NCBI GenBank assembly: GCA_965240325.2
Contig: OZ251230.1
Coordinates: 248,001 to 312,000 of the forward strand
Direction: 5' to 3'
Length of the DNA stretch: 64,000 bases
Origin: Rebecca billardiae RCC1528
Lineage: Eukaryota; Haptophyta
Shown here: piece after piece, positions 20,901 through 31,175 of the stretch
Layout: the number at the start of each line of letters is the position of its first letter
How positions within the stretch are numbered: the first letter of the stretch is position 1
Position numbers and translations under genes: made by a program
Notes under the pieces: generated by a model
What the model was told of the DNA's origin: nothing
Seen by the model: only the letters and a program-made list of their open reading frames with translations
The model's database searches: none

Positions 20901-23900
20901 GTCGCCCTCGCGCGGCGCCCAGACGAAGGGCAGCGTCGCCCCCTCGCCCTCCTCGCCCGCCTCGCCGCCCTCGCCCTCGCCCTCGCCCCCGCCGCCCCCC
21001 TCGAACGCGCCCCTCAGCTCGGAGTCGTCCGGCAGCAGCGCCTCTGCGGGCGGCACGAGCGCCATGGCGTGCGTGAGCGCCCACCCCTTCTCGCACAGCC
21101 GCGCCCAGAGCTCGGCGGGCATCGCGCGCTCGCGCTCGCGCCCGCGCTTCGCCGTGTGCGTCGCGAGCCGCGCCCACAGCGCGCGCAGCACGGGCGGCGC
21201 GGGCGGGCGCTCCGCCGCGTCCGCGTTTGACAGCGCCAGCCAGCGGTGCGCGTAGTCCGAGTCGTCCGCGTGCGGCCGCGCGCCCAGCTTCTCGACGAGG
21301 TAGTGGCGCAGCCCCTCGGGGTACTCGAGCGAGAGGATGTGCAGCTGGCCCAGGAAGATCTCGCGCTCCGCCGCCCACACGCACTCCTTCGCGCGCACCC
21401 AGCGCGGGCGCGGCGTGCGCACGAGCAGCGTCGCGCTCCCCTCCCACTCCGCCAGCTCGGCGCTCGCGGCCGCGCGCGCGCCGCCCGCGCCCACGCCCGC
21501 CGAGGCGGCCGCGAGCGCGGTGAAGAGCTTGAGGACGAGCGCGGGCTCGACGTCGTCCGCCGGCTGCGCCGCCAGCCGGCGCACGTGCGCCACCAGCGCG
21601 CCCGCGCTCGCGTCCGTCGGCAGCCCCAGGAACGCCGCGACGCGCGGCCGCAGCTGCAGCGTGCAGTACGGCAGGCCGGCCCCAAACACGTCGCGCAGCG
21701 CCGCAGAGTCTGCGAACAGCTGCGAGGGCGCGCGCGCGCCGGCGGAGGAGGGCAGCCACGGCGCGGAGAGCAGCAGCCGCTTGAGCTCCGACGGGCGCCG
21801 CGTCACGTGCAGCAGCGCGCGCGCGCCGCCGCCCGCGCCGCGCGCCGCGCGCGCGGGCGAGGCGAGGGCCGCGTGCGCCGAGGGCGCGCGGTGCACGCGC
21901 GCCTCCTCCCAGCCCATCCGGCCGGACGACAGCAGCGCGTCCAGCCACTCGGCGAGGAGCGCGGCCTGCTCGGCGCTGACGGGAGCGCCGCCCGCCACCG
22001 CGCCCGCCTCGGCGCCCGCCACCGCGCCGCCCTCGCCCTCGGCCGCGGCCGCGCGCCGCAGCAGCGCGAGCGCGGGGAACTCAATGTCAGGCGCGCCCGG
22101 CCCGCCCGCGCCCGCGGTGGAGACGGCGGCGGGCGTGATGAGCGGCAGGTCGAGCGCGCCGAGGCAGAGCGCGGCGAAGCCCGCGCCGCCCGCCTCCGCC
22201 CCCGCCCCCGCGCCGCCCTCCGACCCCGCCGCGGGCACGACCGCGCCGCCGTTCGGAGCGCCGCCGGGCGCGCCCGCGCCGCCGCCGGGCGCGGGCGGCT
22301 GCGGCGGCGCGGGCGCGAGCTCGGCATACTCGGGCGCGAGGACGGCGAAGTGGAGGTCGTCCTCGCCCGGCGCGAGCAGCCGCGCCCACGCCGACTTGGC
22401 GCGCGGCACGAGCACCTGCGCGTCCACGTCCACGTCGCCGCGCCGCACCACCAGCCCGCCCTCCAGCGCCAGAGGCATGAGCGGGCCGACCGCGCGCACG
22501 CACCTGTCGTCGATGGCGCCGCGCGCGCGCAGCTCGCGCACGCCGCGCGCGAGCTGAAGCGCGGCGCGCGCGGCGGAGGCGTGCTCGGCGCGCAGCTCGG
22601 CCGCGCCGAGCGCGGGCGCCGCGCCCTTCGCGCCGCCGCCGCTGCCGCCGCCGCCGAGCTGCGCGCGCGCGCTCGCGGGCAGCGCGGGCCGCGCGCCGGC
22701 CGCGCCGTCGCCGCTGCCGGGCGCGCAGCCGTTGTGGGCGCAGCCGTTGTTGACGCAGCCGTTGGCGGTGCCGTTGGCGGGGCCGTTCTCGTCGTTGGCG
22801 AGGGCGGCGGGCCCGCGCGGCGCGCCGGGGACGTGCGCGTCGGGCGGCAGCGGCGGCACGTGGAACGAGCGCACCGCGTGCTCCACGAACGCCGCGACCG
22901 AGAGCGGGCGCAGCCCCAGCGCCTCCTGCGCCCACAGCAGTACGCCGGGCGCGTGCGTGTCGATGGCGGCGTGCACCGAGCGGCACATCAGCTGCAGCGG
23001 CTGCGGCGCGTGCGCGGCGGCGCCGTCGGCGGCGCGCGGGAGGAGGAGCGAGGCCACGTCCTCGGGCAGCGTCTGCGTCGACGCGGCGAACACCGGCCGC
23101 TCCACCGTCGCCGCGCACATGCGCGTGCCCTCCGTGCGCTGCGCGAGCCGCGCGCTCGCGGCCGCGGCCGCGGCCGCGGCGCGCGCGCGCGCGCTGCCGC
23201 CCGCCGCGCCGCCGCCGCCGCCCGCGCCGACGGCGGCGGCGCGCGGCGCGCTGTGCTCGACGCGGAGCAGGGGCAGCCCCTTGAGCGCGGCGGGCGTCGC
23301 CCACGCCTCCGCCGCGAGCAGCGCGTACAGCTCCACCAGCTGCGCCGCGCTCAGCGAGCCCAGCCAGTCCGCGTCCCCCAGGATGGCCCCCCAGTCGGCC
23401 GCGGAGAGCGGCCGCGCGCCGAGCGCGTCCAGCTGCGCGTGGTACAGCGCGGCGACGTCGGCGTGGACGAGAGCGACGGGCGCGGGCTCGGGCGGCGGCG
23501 CGCCCGCCGCCGCGTCGTCGCCCGCGCCGCGCGACACGTGCGCCGGCCACGCCGCGCAGCGCGCGAGCAGCGCGAGCAGCGCCGCGGGCGCGACGCGCGC
23601 GTGCGCCGGCAGCACGAGCTCGGCCGCGCACCCGCCCGCGCCCGGCGTGGCGGCTGCGGCTGCGGCTGCGGCCGAGGGCGGGCGCGGGCGCGGCGCGACG
23701 AGGACGCACGCCGCGCCGGCGAGCTCGGCGAGCGCGCGCGTGCGCAGCTCCGCGAAGAACGTGCTCGACGTCAGCGGCACGAAGCCGTACGCGTCGACCG
23801 CGTGCGCGCGCTGCCCCAGGCAGCTCAGAAACGCGCGCACAAACGCCGACGCGAGGCACTCGCGCAGCCACAGGTTCCACGGGCGGTGGAGCTGGATGGA

Positions 23901-24974
23901 CTCGCGCGAGGAGGAGAGCACGAAGTCGGCGTTGAGCAGGAACGGCACGCGCGAGTGCACCTCCGTCGGCAGGAACGCGAACACGCGCCCCGAGCAGTGC
24001 AGCGCGCCGAGCGCGCCGTCGTCGCCGTCGTCCGCCGAGCGCAGCGGCAGCGCGACCGCGCACGCGCGCGCGTCCACGCCCGCACGGCTCGGCTCGACGA
24101 CGTCGGCGGGCACGGCGGCCTCGTGCGCGGCGAGCCAGTAGTCTCGGCGGCGCTCCTCCCCGCCCGCCCGCGTGATCAGCGAGACCACGTGCCCGCCGTC
24201 GCCGCCGTCGGCCGCCGCGCCGCCGGCCGTGGGCTGCGGGTGCGCGGCCGAGACGACACGCGTCACCTGCGCCGTCACGTGCCCGCCCACGACGACGCGG
24301 AGCTGCGCGATCTTGTGGAGGAAGAGGAGGGTCTCGGGCGCGATGGAGGCGAGCTCGCGCTCCACCTTGTCCCGCTTCCCCGCCTTGAGCGGCAGCAGGA
24401 TCACCGTGTGGCTCACCTCGATGTGCGGCCGCACCGCCTCGGGCACGGCGTGCACCAGCGAGGGCACAATGTACCCCAGCCCCGTGCACTCGTCGGGCTC
24501 CTCGTTGAAGGAGAAGTGGAAGCCGTTGGAGAAGATGGCGGGGCGGGCGGAGACGACGAACACCGACTTGAAGCCGATGCCCTTGTCGCCGATGAACGCA
24601 CCCGACGACTTGCGCGCCTTCTTGGTCGACGCGCCGACCGCGCACAGCGCGCGCACGTCCGCCGGCCGGAAGCCGCGCTCGTTGTTCGAGATGAGGAGCG
24701 CGCCGTCGGCGCCGGGCGTGTGGAGCGGGTCGGTCTCGAGCAGCTCCATCGACAGCGTGGGCGTGGTGCCCTCGTCGTACGCGTTGTCCTCCGCATTCTG
24801 GATGAGCTCGAGCACAAAGTGCGTCTCTGTCGAGTAGAGCCCCTCGGAGAGGTGGAGCACCGAGGCCTGCAGGTCGTCGATCAGCGGGTTGCGCGCGTTG
24901 GACTCGCCCTCGCGGTCCAGCCAGAACTTCTCGCGCCGGATCTGCTCGATCACCCCCCGCCCGTAGTCGCTCAT
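17972..24974 (-). CDS. NO VEIN/sacsin-type giant HATPase protein with a J-like domain
   Basis: Predicted 2,264 residues. Exons are 19140-24974, 18925-19035 and 17972-18820; both introns are 104 nt and phase 0. The N-terminus is a GHKL/Hsp90-like ATPase of the sacsin/NO VEIN family: ELIQNAEDNA (residues 56-65, N-box), ISNNERGF and GDKGIGFKS (129-136). A long low-complexity middle follows. Near residue 1640-1690, RLYLEWHPDK inside a helical region matches the sacsin J domain, with the HPD tripeptide needed to stimulate Hsp70. Exons 2-3 encode a compact region of unknown fold, a hydrophobic stretch (LLFGVLLPAAGVG) and a C-terminal coiled-coil-like helix. The family is linked to chaperone or developmental functions; the role here is unknown. 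First gene of a minus-strand run reaching 30 kb. Confidence 0.88.
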
Positions 24975-25122
24975 GCTCGCCGCGCTTCACTCGGCGCTCA
25001 CGCGCGGGGGGATGCTCCCGTTGCGGAGAGGCAGGCGGAGGGGAGGTTCACCCACTGAAGCGGCCAGGAAGATGTTCAAATTCCCGCTCCGGACTGCGCG
25101 CTAAATCCCGCCCGGACCATTG

Positions 25123-26216
25123 TCAATATTGCGCTTCGTCATTGATGATGAAAGTTTTCCGCCGCGATTCCAATAATAATTCGTCGTTCGCGTTCAAACG
25201 AATGGCCGTCAAGCGTCGTCGCGCCGATTCGTCGGCGCGCGCGAGCGCGTCCTCGACGCCGATCGCGTACGCGACGTACAGCTGCGGCGTGAAGCACAGG
25301 TGCGTGCAGTCGCAGCACACGCGCCGCGTCCCCTTGCCCGCGAGCCCGAGCCGTGTGGCGCCGCCGCACATGTCGTCCGCGAGTGCATGTCGTGCCGCGG
25401 CGCGCTGAGCGCGTATGCCGGGACGATCGGCACGCGGCCGCGCGAGAGCTGCTGCGAGGCGTTCGCGAGCACACGGTTCGCCAGCAGCACGCGCTTCTCT
25501 CGCGCCGCGCTGCGCGAATGCGCCGCGCACGCGCACCTCGCCGACGCCCGCTCCGCGCCCGGCGTGTACGAGCCCGTGCCCGGGAAGTGCTGCGCGGTCG
25601 TCTCGCGCACGAGGGCCGTGGCGCCGCCGCCGTCGAGCTCGCGGAAGAGCGCGCGCATGTCGCGCTCGTACGAGCCGAGCGGCTTGTGCGCATAGTGCAG
25701 GCCGTAGTTCATCAAGAGTACGTCCGCTGCCTCGAGCAGCAGCCCGACGAGGTTCGCGTCGTACCTGCACGCGCCGAGGTAGACGACGGCCCCACCGCGG
25801 GCGGTGCCGAGCGCGAGCTTGCAGCACGTGACGCGGTGCCGCTTGCCCCACGCGCGCCACGTCTCGAGCGCCGCGCGGGTGCGCGCGCTGTCCTCAAGCT
25901 GCTCGCGCTGCACCGCGCAGCGGATGCCGCGGAAGTCGAGCCCGCTCGACGAATCTCCTGCGAGCACGAGTGTGCGGTTCCCGAGCCGGCGCACAAGCGC
26001 GGCGGTGCGCGCGTCCCCCTCGCGCATGCTGCCGAGGTTCGGGTCGTACGTCGGCCAGTCAGCGTAGCGCGTGCGCGTGGCGCAGTCATGCGCGCTGAGC
26101 AGCGCGCGGTTCTCCGCGCGCTCGTTGATCACTCAGGGTGGATTGCGGTCGCAGCTCACGAGCACGCGCGCGGGCGTTAGCGCTTGGTGCCCAGCGCGCC
26201 TCGACGACGGCCGCAT
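25123..26216 (-). pseudogene. PMR5/CAS1-type carbohydrate O-acetyltransferase-like gene, frame-disrupted
   Basis: The family (TBL, PC-esterase, CAS1) O-acetylates polysaccharides in the Golgi using a Gly-Asp-Ser nucleophile and a C-terminal Asp-x-x-His. Here LVLAGDSSS supplies GDS, then come DVLLMNYGLHY, TTAQHFPGTGSYTPG and PRHDMHS. The expected DxxH appears as DCTHLC, but in a different frame: the main frame runs to about 25400, whereas MCGGATRLGL...DCTHLC...NDEAQY reads in another frame ending at 25123. A one-base shift between about 25365 and 25400 is therefore needed. Upstream, an ATG at 26216 opens the same frame as the main ORF but meets TGA at 26133-26135 after 27 codons. Two defects suggest a pseudogene or assembly errors; a missed small intron is less likely. 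Confidence 0.6.
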
Positions 26217-26703
26217 CGCGCTCGTGCCTGTCCGTGCTCCACCGGCGCAGGAGCGCGTCAAATGCTGGCGACTATCGCCGCCATCGTCGCAGTTGATCGT
26301 TATTGATTGGCGGTTCGTAATCTTGTGCCCGACTGACCAGCTGGAGAGCCGGGGAAATCATCGGTCAGCACCGTCGTGCACACCTGGACCACCGACCAGG
26401 CCCAGGGCCAGACACCTGTGCCCAGTCCGGCTGATGATTTCCCGTGCTGGGAACCGCGTGGTCCGAGTGCCGCAATCGCGCCGCCGCGAGGAACGCGGCT
26501 GAGTAATGGTGGTGGAGAGCTGTCGTGCACGACTCGACCGGCAAGGCGCTGGCAGCCATGCGACCGCTGGGAGGAGCACGTGCAGACGTGCTCACCACGA
26601 GCACGCATCAGCCGCAGGCATTTCAGAGTGAGGCAAGCGGCGGCAACAAGGCGACTCGAGGTGACCCTACAGCGCCGCTGCACTCACCAGCTGCTGAGAC
26701 CTA
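26217..26703. other. Intergenic region with a short inverted repeat
   Basis: No gene seen. GGGGAAATCATCGGTCAGC at about 26352-26370 is partly inverted at about 26430-26444 (GCTGATGATTTCCCG), giving a possible stem with an 60-80 nt loop. Confidence 0.4.
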
Positions 26704-27804
26704 CTAGAAGAGCTTGAGGATGAGCTTGCCCGTGTTGGTGCCGTCGAAGAGGCGGTTCAGCGCGGGCAGGTAGTTCTCGATCCCCTCCTGGATGTCCTCC
26801 TTGTACTTGAGCCTGCCCTGGGCGATCAGCGCGCCCAGCTTGGCCTGCACGGCGGGCAGCTGCTCGGCGTGGTCGGTGCAGATGAAGCCCTTGAGCTGCA
26901 CGCGGCGGTGGAGCAGCATGTCGTACGACGCGAGGCCGAGCTCGCCCGAGTTGTACCCCGAGATCACGCCGCACAGCGCGAGCCGCATCCCGTTGTTCGC
27001 CACCTGCAGCACCGCCTCTGTCGTGACGCCGCCGGTGTTGTCAAAGTAGCCGTCCACGCCGCGCGGCGCGGCCGCGCGCAGGTCTGCGATCAGCTGCTCG
27101 CGCCCAACCTTGTAGTTGAGGGCGGCGTCGAAGCCGAGCTCGGTGGTCAGCCATTCCGCCTTCTCCGCCGTGCCCACCACGCCGATCACGCGCGCGCCCT
27201 TGAGCTTGGCGAGCTGGCCGGCGAGCGAGCCCACCGCCCCCGCGCCCGCCGAGACGACGACCGTGTCGCCCTCGGCGACCTCGAGCAGGTCGACGCCCAC
27301 CGAGGCGGTGAGGCCGATGACGAGGGAGAGGGCGGAGAGGTACGCGGTGACGGGCACGCTCGCGGTCGCCTCGGGCGGCAGCACGGCCGCCCCCTCCGCG
27401 CGCGAGGTGAGGTAGTAGTCCTGCACGCCGCCCACGCCGACCACGTGCGCGCCCACGGGCACGTCCTTGTCCTTCGAGGCCTCGACGACGCCGACGGTGA
27501 TCGCGCGCATCGGCTCGCCGAGCTCAACCGGCCCCCAGTACTGCGGTGCGTCGCCCATCCAGATCCGGTGCGTCGGGTCGAGCGAGGCGTACCGGTTGCG
27601 CACGAGCAGCTTGCCCTCCGCAACCGCCGGCTTCTCCCGCTCGACGAGCTCGAGGTTGGCGTCGGTGATCTCGGCGTCCGGCCGGCTGCGGAGGACGATG
27701 GCACGATTCACCGTCGGACACGAGCCGTCGCCCGCCGACGCCGACGCGCCGACTCGCAGCACGGCGGCGCACAGGAGCGCGAGCGATCGCGTGTGAGCCG
27801 ACAT
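26704..27804 (-). CDS. Zinc-independent MDR NAD(P)H-dependent enone/alkenal reductase with signal peptide
   Basis: Predicted 366-residue medium-chain dehydrogenase/reductase of the prostaglandin-reductase/2-alkenal-reductase/curcumin-reductase group, which reduces the C=C bond of alpha,beta-unsaturated carbonyls using NADPH. Visible: NRYASLDPTHRIWM, substrate-loop MRAITVGVVEAS, the Rossmann glycine motif SAGAGAVGSLAGQLAK (~180), and the C-terminal GYNSGELGLASYDMLLHRR. No structural-zinc cysteine cluster is present, as expected. Start taken at 27804, where the protein opens with a hydrophobic leader (SLALLCAAVLRVGASASA) like a signal peptide, unusual because relatives are mostly cytosolic. The longer upstream ORF reading overlaps the next gene and is rejected. 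It lies 133 bp downstream of the carotenoid oxygenase on the same strand. Confidence 0.9.
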   Translation of the reverse strand: MSAHTRSLALLCAAVLRVGASASAGDGSCPTVNRAIVLRSRPDAEITDANLELVEREKPAVAEGKLLVRNRYASLDPTHRIWMGDAPQYWGPVELGEPMRAITVGVVEASKDKDVPVGAHVVGVGGVQDYYLTSRAEGAAVLPPEATASVPVTAYLSALSLVIGLTASVGVDLLEVAEGDTVVVSAGAGAVGSLAGQLAKLKGARVIGVVGTAEKAEWLTTELGFDAALNYKVGREQLIADLRAAAPRGVDGYFDNTGGVTTEAVLQVANNGMRLALCGVISGYNSGELGLASYDMLLHRRVQLKGFICTDHAEQLPAVQAKLGALIAQGRLKYKEDIQEGIENYLPALNRLFDGTNTGKLILKLF

Positions 27805-27937
27805 CGTGTTTGCCGCCGTTGACCGCCGTGACCGGCCGTGCGTGCGCAGGGCGCCGGCGTCGGAAATCATTTTACGCGGATATCGAGTCGTATCGCGCCA
27901 ATTCGTTATCATCTGCATGCAGATTCTTATTCGCGCG

Positions 27938-30045
27938 TCACCGCGGCGGAGTCCGGTTTGCGTTCGCACGGCGCGCGACGTGCTCGAGCAGCTCGGCCTC
28001 GGGGATCCAGTGGCCGTGGAAGCCGAAGGGCACGCGGACGCCGTCGGCGGCGAGCCTCGCGACTTCTGGGAGCGCACCGTCGCGCACCTCGCCGTCCAAC
28101 ACGACAAGCGCCGAGGCGTTCGCGCGCATGTCGTGCACCCACGAGAGCACCCACACGGCATCGGAGTCGGCCGCGCGGCCGGCCTCGGGGCGCTTGGGGC
28201 AGAGCACCGGCTCGCCTCCCGCCTCGCCGCCGCCATACGTGGTGGCTGAGACCAGCCGGCCGCCACCGGGCACGATCTCCCACTTGGCCACGCCGGTGAA
28301 GAGCGCGTCCCTGCCGCTCATGATCGCCGAGAAGCCCCACCTGTTGCCAGCACGGGTGGCGCGCGCGCGCGGTGGCGTGTCAGCGCGGCCGGCGCGGCGC
28401 ATGCGCTGGGCGCCGGCGGCACCAGCGCGCGGGCGCGCACCGCGCGTAGTGCCCGGCGTAGGCGGGGTGCACGCGCGGGAACTCAACGTTGAGCAGCCCG
28501 TCGGCCGCGCTCGCCTCGGGCTGGACGCGTCGCACCGTCGCCGTGCCGGCCGCCACATCCATCTCAACCTCGGACATTTCCCAGAAGTTCTTCATCCTCC
28601 TCTTCTGCTCAGAGTCCGGATCGCGCTCCGCCTCGCTCGGCGGTGAGCCTGGAGCGGGCATGCCGGGCTGGCTTTCCGCCGGGTCGTCGTCCGGCATGGC
28701 GTCGAGCGTGCCGTCAAAATCGCGCGCCACGGGCAGCCACAGGAACACCCTGCCCGCCTGCTCGGGCACATCCTCCGCGCCATCCCACGCGTTCAGCACG
28801 TGCACGAACGAGAGGGCCTCCCGTGCGCGCACCCAAGCGACGGCCGCGCCCGTAGTGGCGTTGCCGCCGCCGAGCGCGCTGCGCGGCACCAGGCCAAACA
28901 GCGCGCGGTGCTCGTCGCTGTGCGAGAAGACGCTGCCCGCGACGATGCCCTCCGGGGTGAAACGGATCGAGGGCACGAGCAGCACGAGCCGCGTGCGCGT
29001 GATCGCCATGTCGTGCGCGAACGCCGCGCTGCCACCACCCTCGAGCTCGGGCACAAACTCGAAGGTGGCTGAGGGCAGCTCGACCGGCCGCGCGCCGCTG
29101 CCGCCCGCAGCGCCTCCGGTCGCCGCCTCCGACCGGAGCGCGCCGTACATGAGCGGCGGCAGGTCGGGGCTGAACGAGTAGCCGTGCAGCAGCACCTCGC
29201 CGCTCTCGCCGTCCACCTTCGGGTGCGCCGACACGGGGTACCCCAGCCGCCCGCCAAAGTCGACGAAACCGAGCGACTCGACGGCGCCGCCCTCTGCCGA
29301 GAGCGCGAGCTCAAACGGCAGGCTGCCCTCGTGCAGCGCAAACACGCGGCCGCCCCACGAGCTGACGGCGGTGTTCGCCTGGCCGACGGTGAGCGGGGTG
29401 AGCCCGGCCAGCCTGGGCTTGGGCGAGATGAGCAGCACCTTGAGCAGGCCGACCACGCCGCTCAGCTCGCCGATGCCCCCGAAGAAGTCGCGGCCGAGCT
29501 GCCGCTCGAGCAGGTAGCGCGGCGTGCGCAGCCACGCGTTGGAGTACGCGGCGGTACGCTCGGAGCCGTGGAGGCGGACGGCGTGGACCATTCCGTGACC
29601 TGTGCGCACCGCGCCGTCGCGAGCACCGGAGGGGGCGCGGGGGGGGGGGGGGGGGGGGGGAGCAGAGAGTCGGACCGCGTGGGGTGCGAGCATCCCGCGC
29701 CGCGCGGTACCGCGCACCGTCAAACCAGTGCGCGCGCTTGGTGAAGCCATGCCCGACGATCGGGTTTGGGCCCGTGCGCAGGAACACGCCGCGTAGAGTG
29801 TCAGGCACGGCGCCGTGCCGCACGACCAGCGGCACCGCGGAGAGCTCGGCAGACACCGGCGCGTAGTTGCCAAGCAAGTAGCGGTTGCGCACGTTGAAGC
29901 TGCGCCCGTCCTGGAGCCAGTCAAGCGCGCGGTCGACCGCGTCATTGAGTGGCAGGCACAGCATGACCAGCACGGCCGCAGCCGCTACGAGCAGCGCAGG
30001 GCAAGCCGCCACCACCCCGCGCCATGCCCAGCGCTTCAGGCCCAT
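27938..30045 (-). CDS. Membrane-anchored carotenoid cleavage oxygenase
   Basis: Predicted 629 residues. Exons are 29718-30045, 28441-29599 and 27938-28340; introns 1 and 2 are 118 and 100 nt with GTGCGC donors, and the first junction restores HWFDGHGMVHAVRL. Carotenoid oxygenases cleave carotenoid double bonds to apocarotenoids using non-haem Fe(II) held by four His. All four are visible: AHPKVD (~233), AHDMAIT (~304), VHVLNAWDG (~376) and GFHGHW (~602). GVFLRTGPNP is the usual entry motif. The N-terminus has one strong hydrophobic span (about residues 11-33), suggesting membrane anchoring or a targeting signal. Intron 1 contains a 20-bp-scale G run on the plus strand near 29640. It is upstream of, and co-directional with, the enone reductase. 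Confidence 0.93.
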
Positions 30046-30339
30046 CTTTTGTAGCGCGTCCGTGGCGGACTGCGCCCGGTCCGTCGACGGTCGGGAGTTT
30101 GCACCTTGACGCCCGCCGCGCGCAACTTTGACCAGTGCTGAGAGCCGATCGAGAATTTTGACGAAGAATCAAGCCCGGAGTGGCGGAGTCCACTGATGGA
30201 GCCGTCGCACGGTACCAGCCAGCCGAAATGCCATCAGCTTCGTGCACGGCCCTTGCTTCGTGTTCCGGTGTGGTGGGCAAAATAATCGCGGCTCGGAAGC
30301 ACTCAAGAGAACTCCTGCCCTACTGGCTACTGGTCACTT

Positions 30340-30489
30340 CGGCGAGTCCAACTACTACTAACTTCGGCGAGTCCAACTACTACTAACTCAGGCGAGTCCA
30401 ACTACTACTACCTGCGGCGAGTCCAACTACTACCAACTTCGGCGAGTCCAACTACTACTAACTCAGGCAAGTCCAACTACTACTAACTT
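30340..30489 (+). repeat. 25-bp tandem repeat, six units
   Basis: Six adjacent units of 25 bp built around GGCGAGTCCAACTACTACTA, with changes concentrated at unit ends (CTTC versus CTCA) and one GGCAAG variant. Adjacent without spacers, so not a CRISPR. Confidence 0.9.
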
Positions 30490-30594
30490 CGGCCACAACA
30501 TCATCCACCAGCTGCTGACCAAGAACAGGCTACACCATCGTCCACCATGACCTGCCACTGACCAAGTAGGCGACGACATCATCCGCACCAGCTG

Positions 30595-31036
30595 CTGACC
30601 AAGTAGGGGACGGCCTGGCCGACGCCAACATGCTCACTCGCCTTTGATTTCGTACCCATGCACTTTCTGGTGGGCCTGACGACGTCCGGACGACGACAAC
30701 AACGACATCCGCCATGGGGACCAACATCAACGCGCTCACACCACTGCAACTGCTGCAAGCTTCGACCAGTACCACTACAGACGAATCAGGAGAGCTGCGC
30801 CCTCGTGCCTGGCTGACCAAGTAGGGGACGGCCTGGCCGACGCCAACATGCTCACTCGCCTTTGATTTCGTACCCATGCACTTCCTGGTGGGCCTGAGCC
30901 CTGACGACGTCCGGACGACGACAACAACGACATCCGCCATGGGGACCAACATCAACGCGCTCACACCACTGCAACTGCTGCAAGCTTCGACCAGTACCAC
31001 TACAGACGAATCAGGAGAGCTGCGCCCTCGTGCCTG
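30595..31036 (+). repeat. Tandem duplication, unit about 218 bp
   Basis: Copy 1 is 30595-30812; copy 2 is 30813-31036. They are nearly identical apart from an insertion of about 7 bp (GAGCCCT) in copy 2 after GGTGGGCCT. Both begin CTGACCAAGTAGGGGACGG and end GCGCCCTCGTGCCTG. Confidence 0.9.
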
Positions 31037-31055
31037 TGTCTTTAAATCATAGAAT
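31032..31055 (+). repeat. Dispersed repeat A, copy 2
   Basis: Identical over 24 bp to 4467-4490. It starts at the end of the 218-bp duplication. Confidence 0.75.
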
Positions 31056-31175
31056 TGGTCAGCAAGGCCCTTGCTACTGGGCACTAACTTGGTCACTGGG
31101 CATGGCCGCCGCAGCCGCCATCGTGGTTTTTGGCCTGAGTCATCCCGATCGTCCATCGGCAAGTCGCTCAGCACG

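Larger units (their letters stand above)
30046..31175. promoter_or_regulatory. Divergent intergenic region with tandem repeats
   Basis: About 1.1 kb between the carotenoid oxygenase start (minus) and the uL13 start (plus). It is dominated by a 25-bp array and a 218-bp duplication and also holds a copy of repeat A. Promoters of both flanking genes should lie at its two edges. Long minus-strand ORFs across it merely read the duplication twice. Confidence 0.5.

Noticed and set aside
21246-25058. 1,270-codon plus-strand ORF opposite the NO VEIN/sacsin gene
   Set aside because: Arg/Ala/His-rich antisense shadow; the minus strand carries clear HATPase and J motifs.
25365-25400. Programmed ribosomal frameshift in the PMR5-like gene
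   Set aside because: No slippery heptamer or downstream structure is apparent; mutation or assembly error is simpler.
26133-26135. In-frame TGA in the PMR5-like gene as selenocysteine
   Set aside because: Family members have no Cys/Sec at this place, and a second lesion downstream points to decay or sequence error.
26704-28266. 520-codon version of the enone reductase
   Set aside because: The extra N-terminus is the antisense or out-of-frame reading of the carotenoid oxygenase 3' exon; the Met at 27804 begins a leader and the conserved domain.
29640-29660. Long G run as an assembly gap or functional G-quadruplex
   Set aside because: It lies inside a spliced intron of the carotenoid oxygenase; a homopolymer is possible but nothing supports a role.
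30340-30489. 25-bp repeats as a CRISPR array
   Set aside because: Units are directly adjacent without spacers, in a eukaryotic promoter region.
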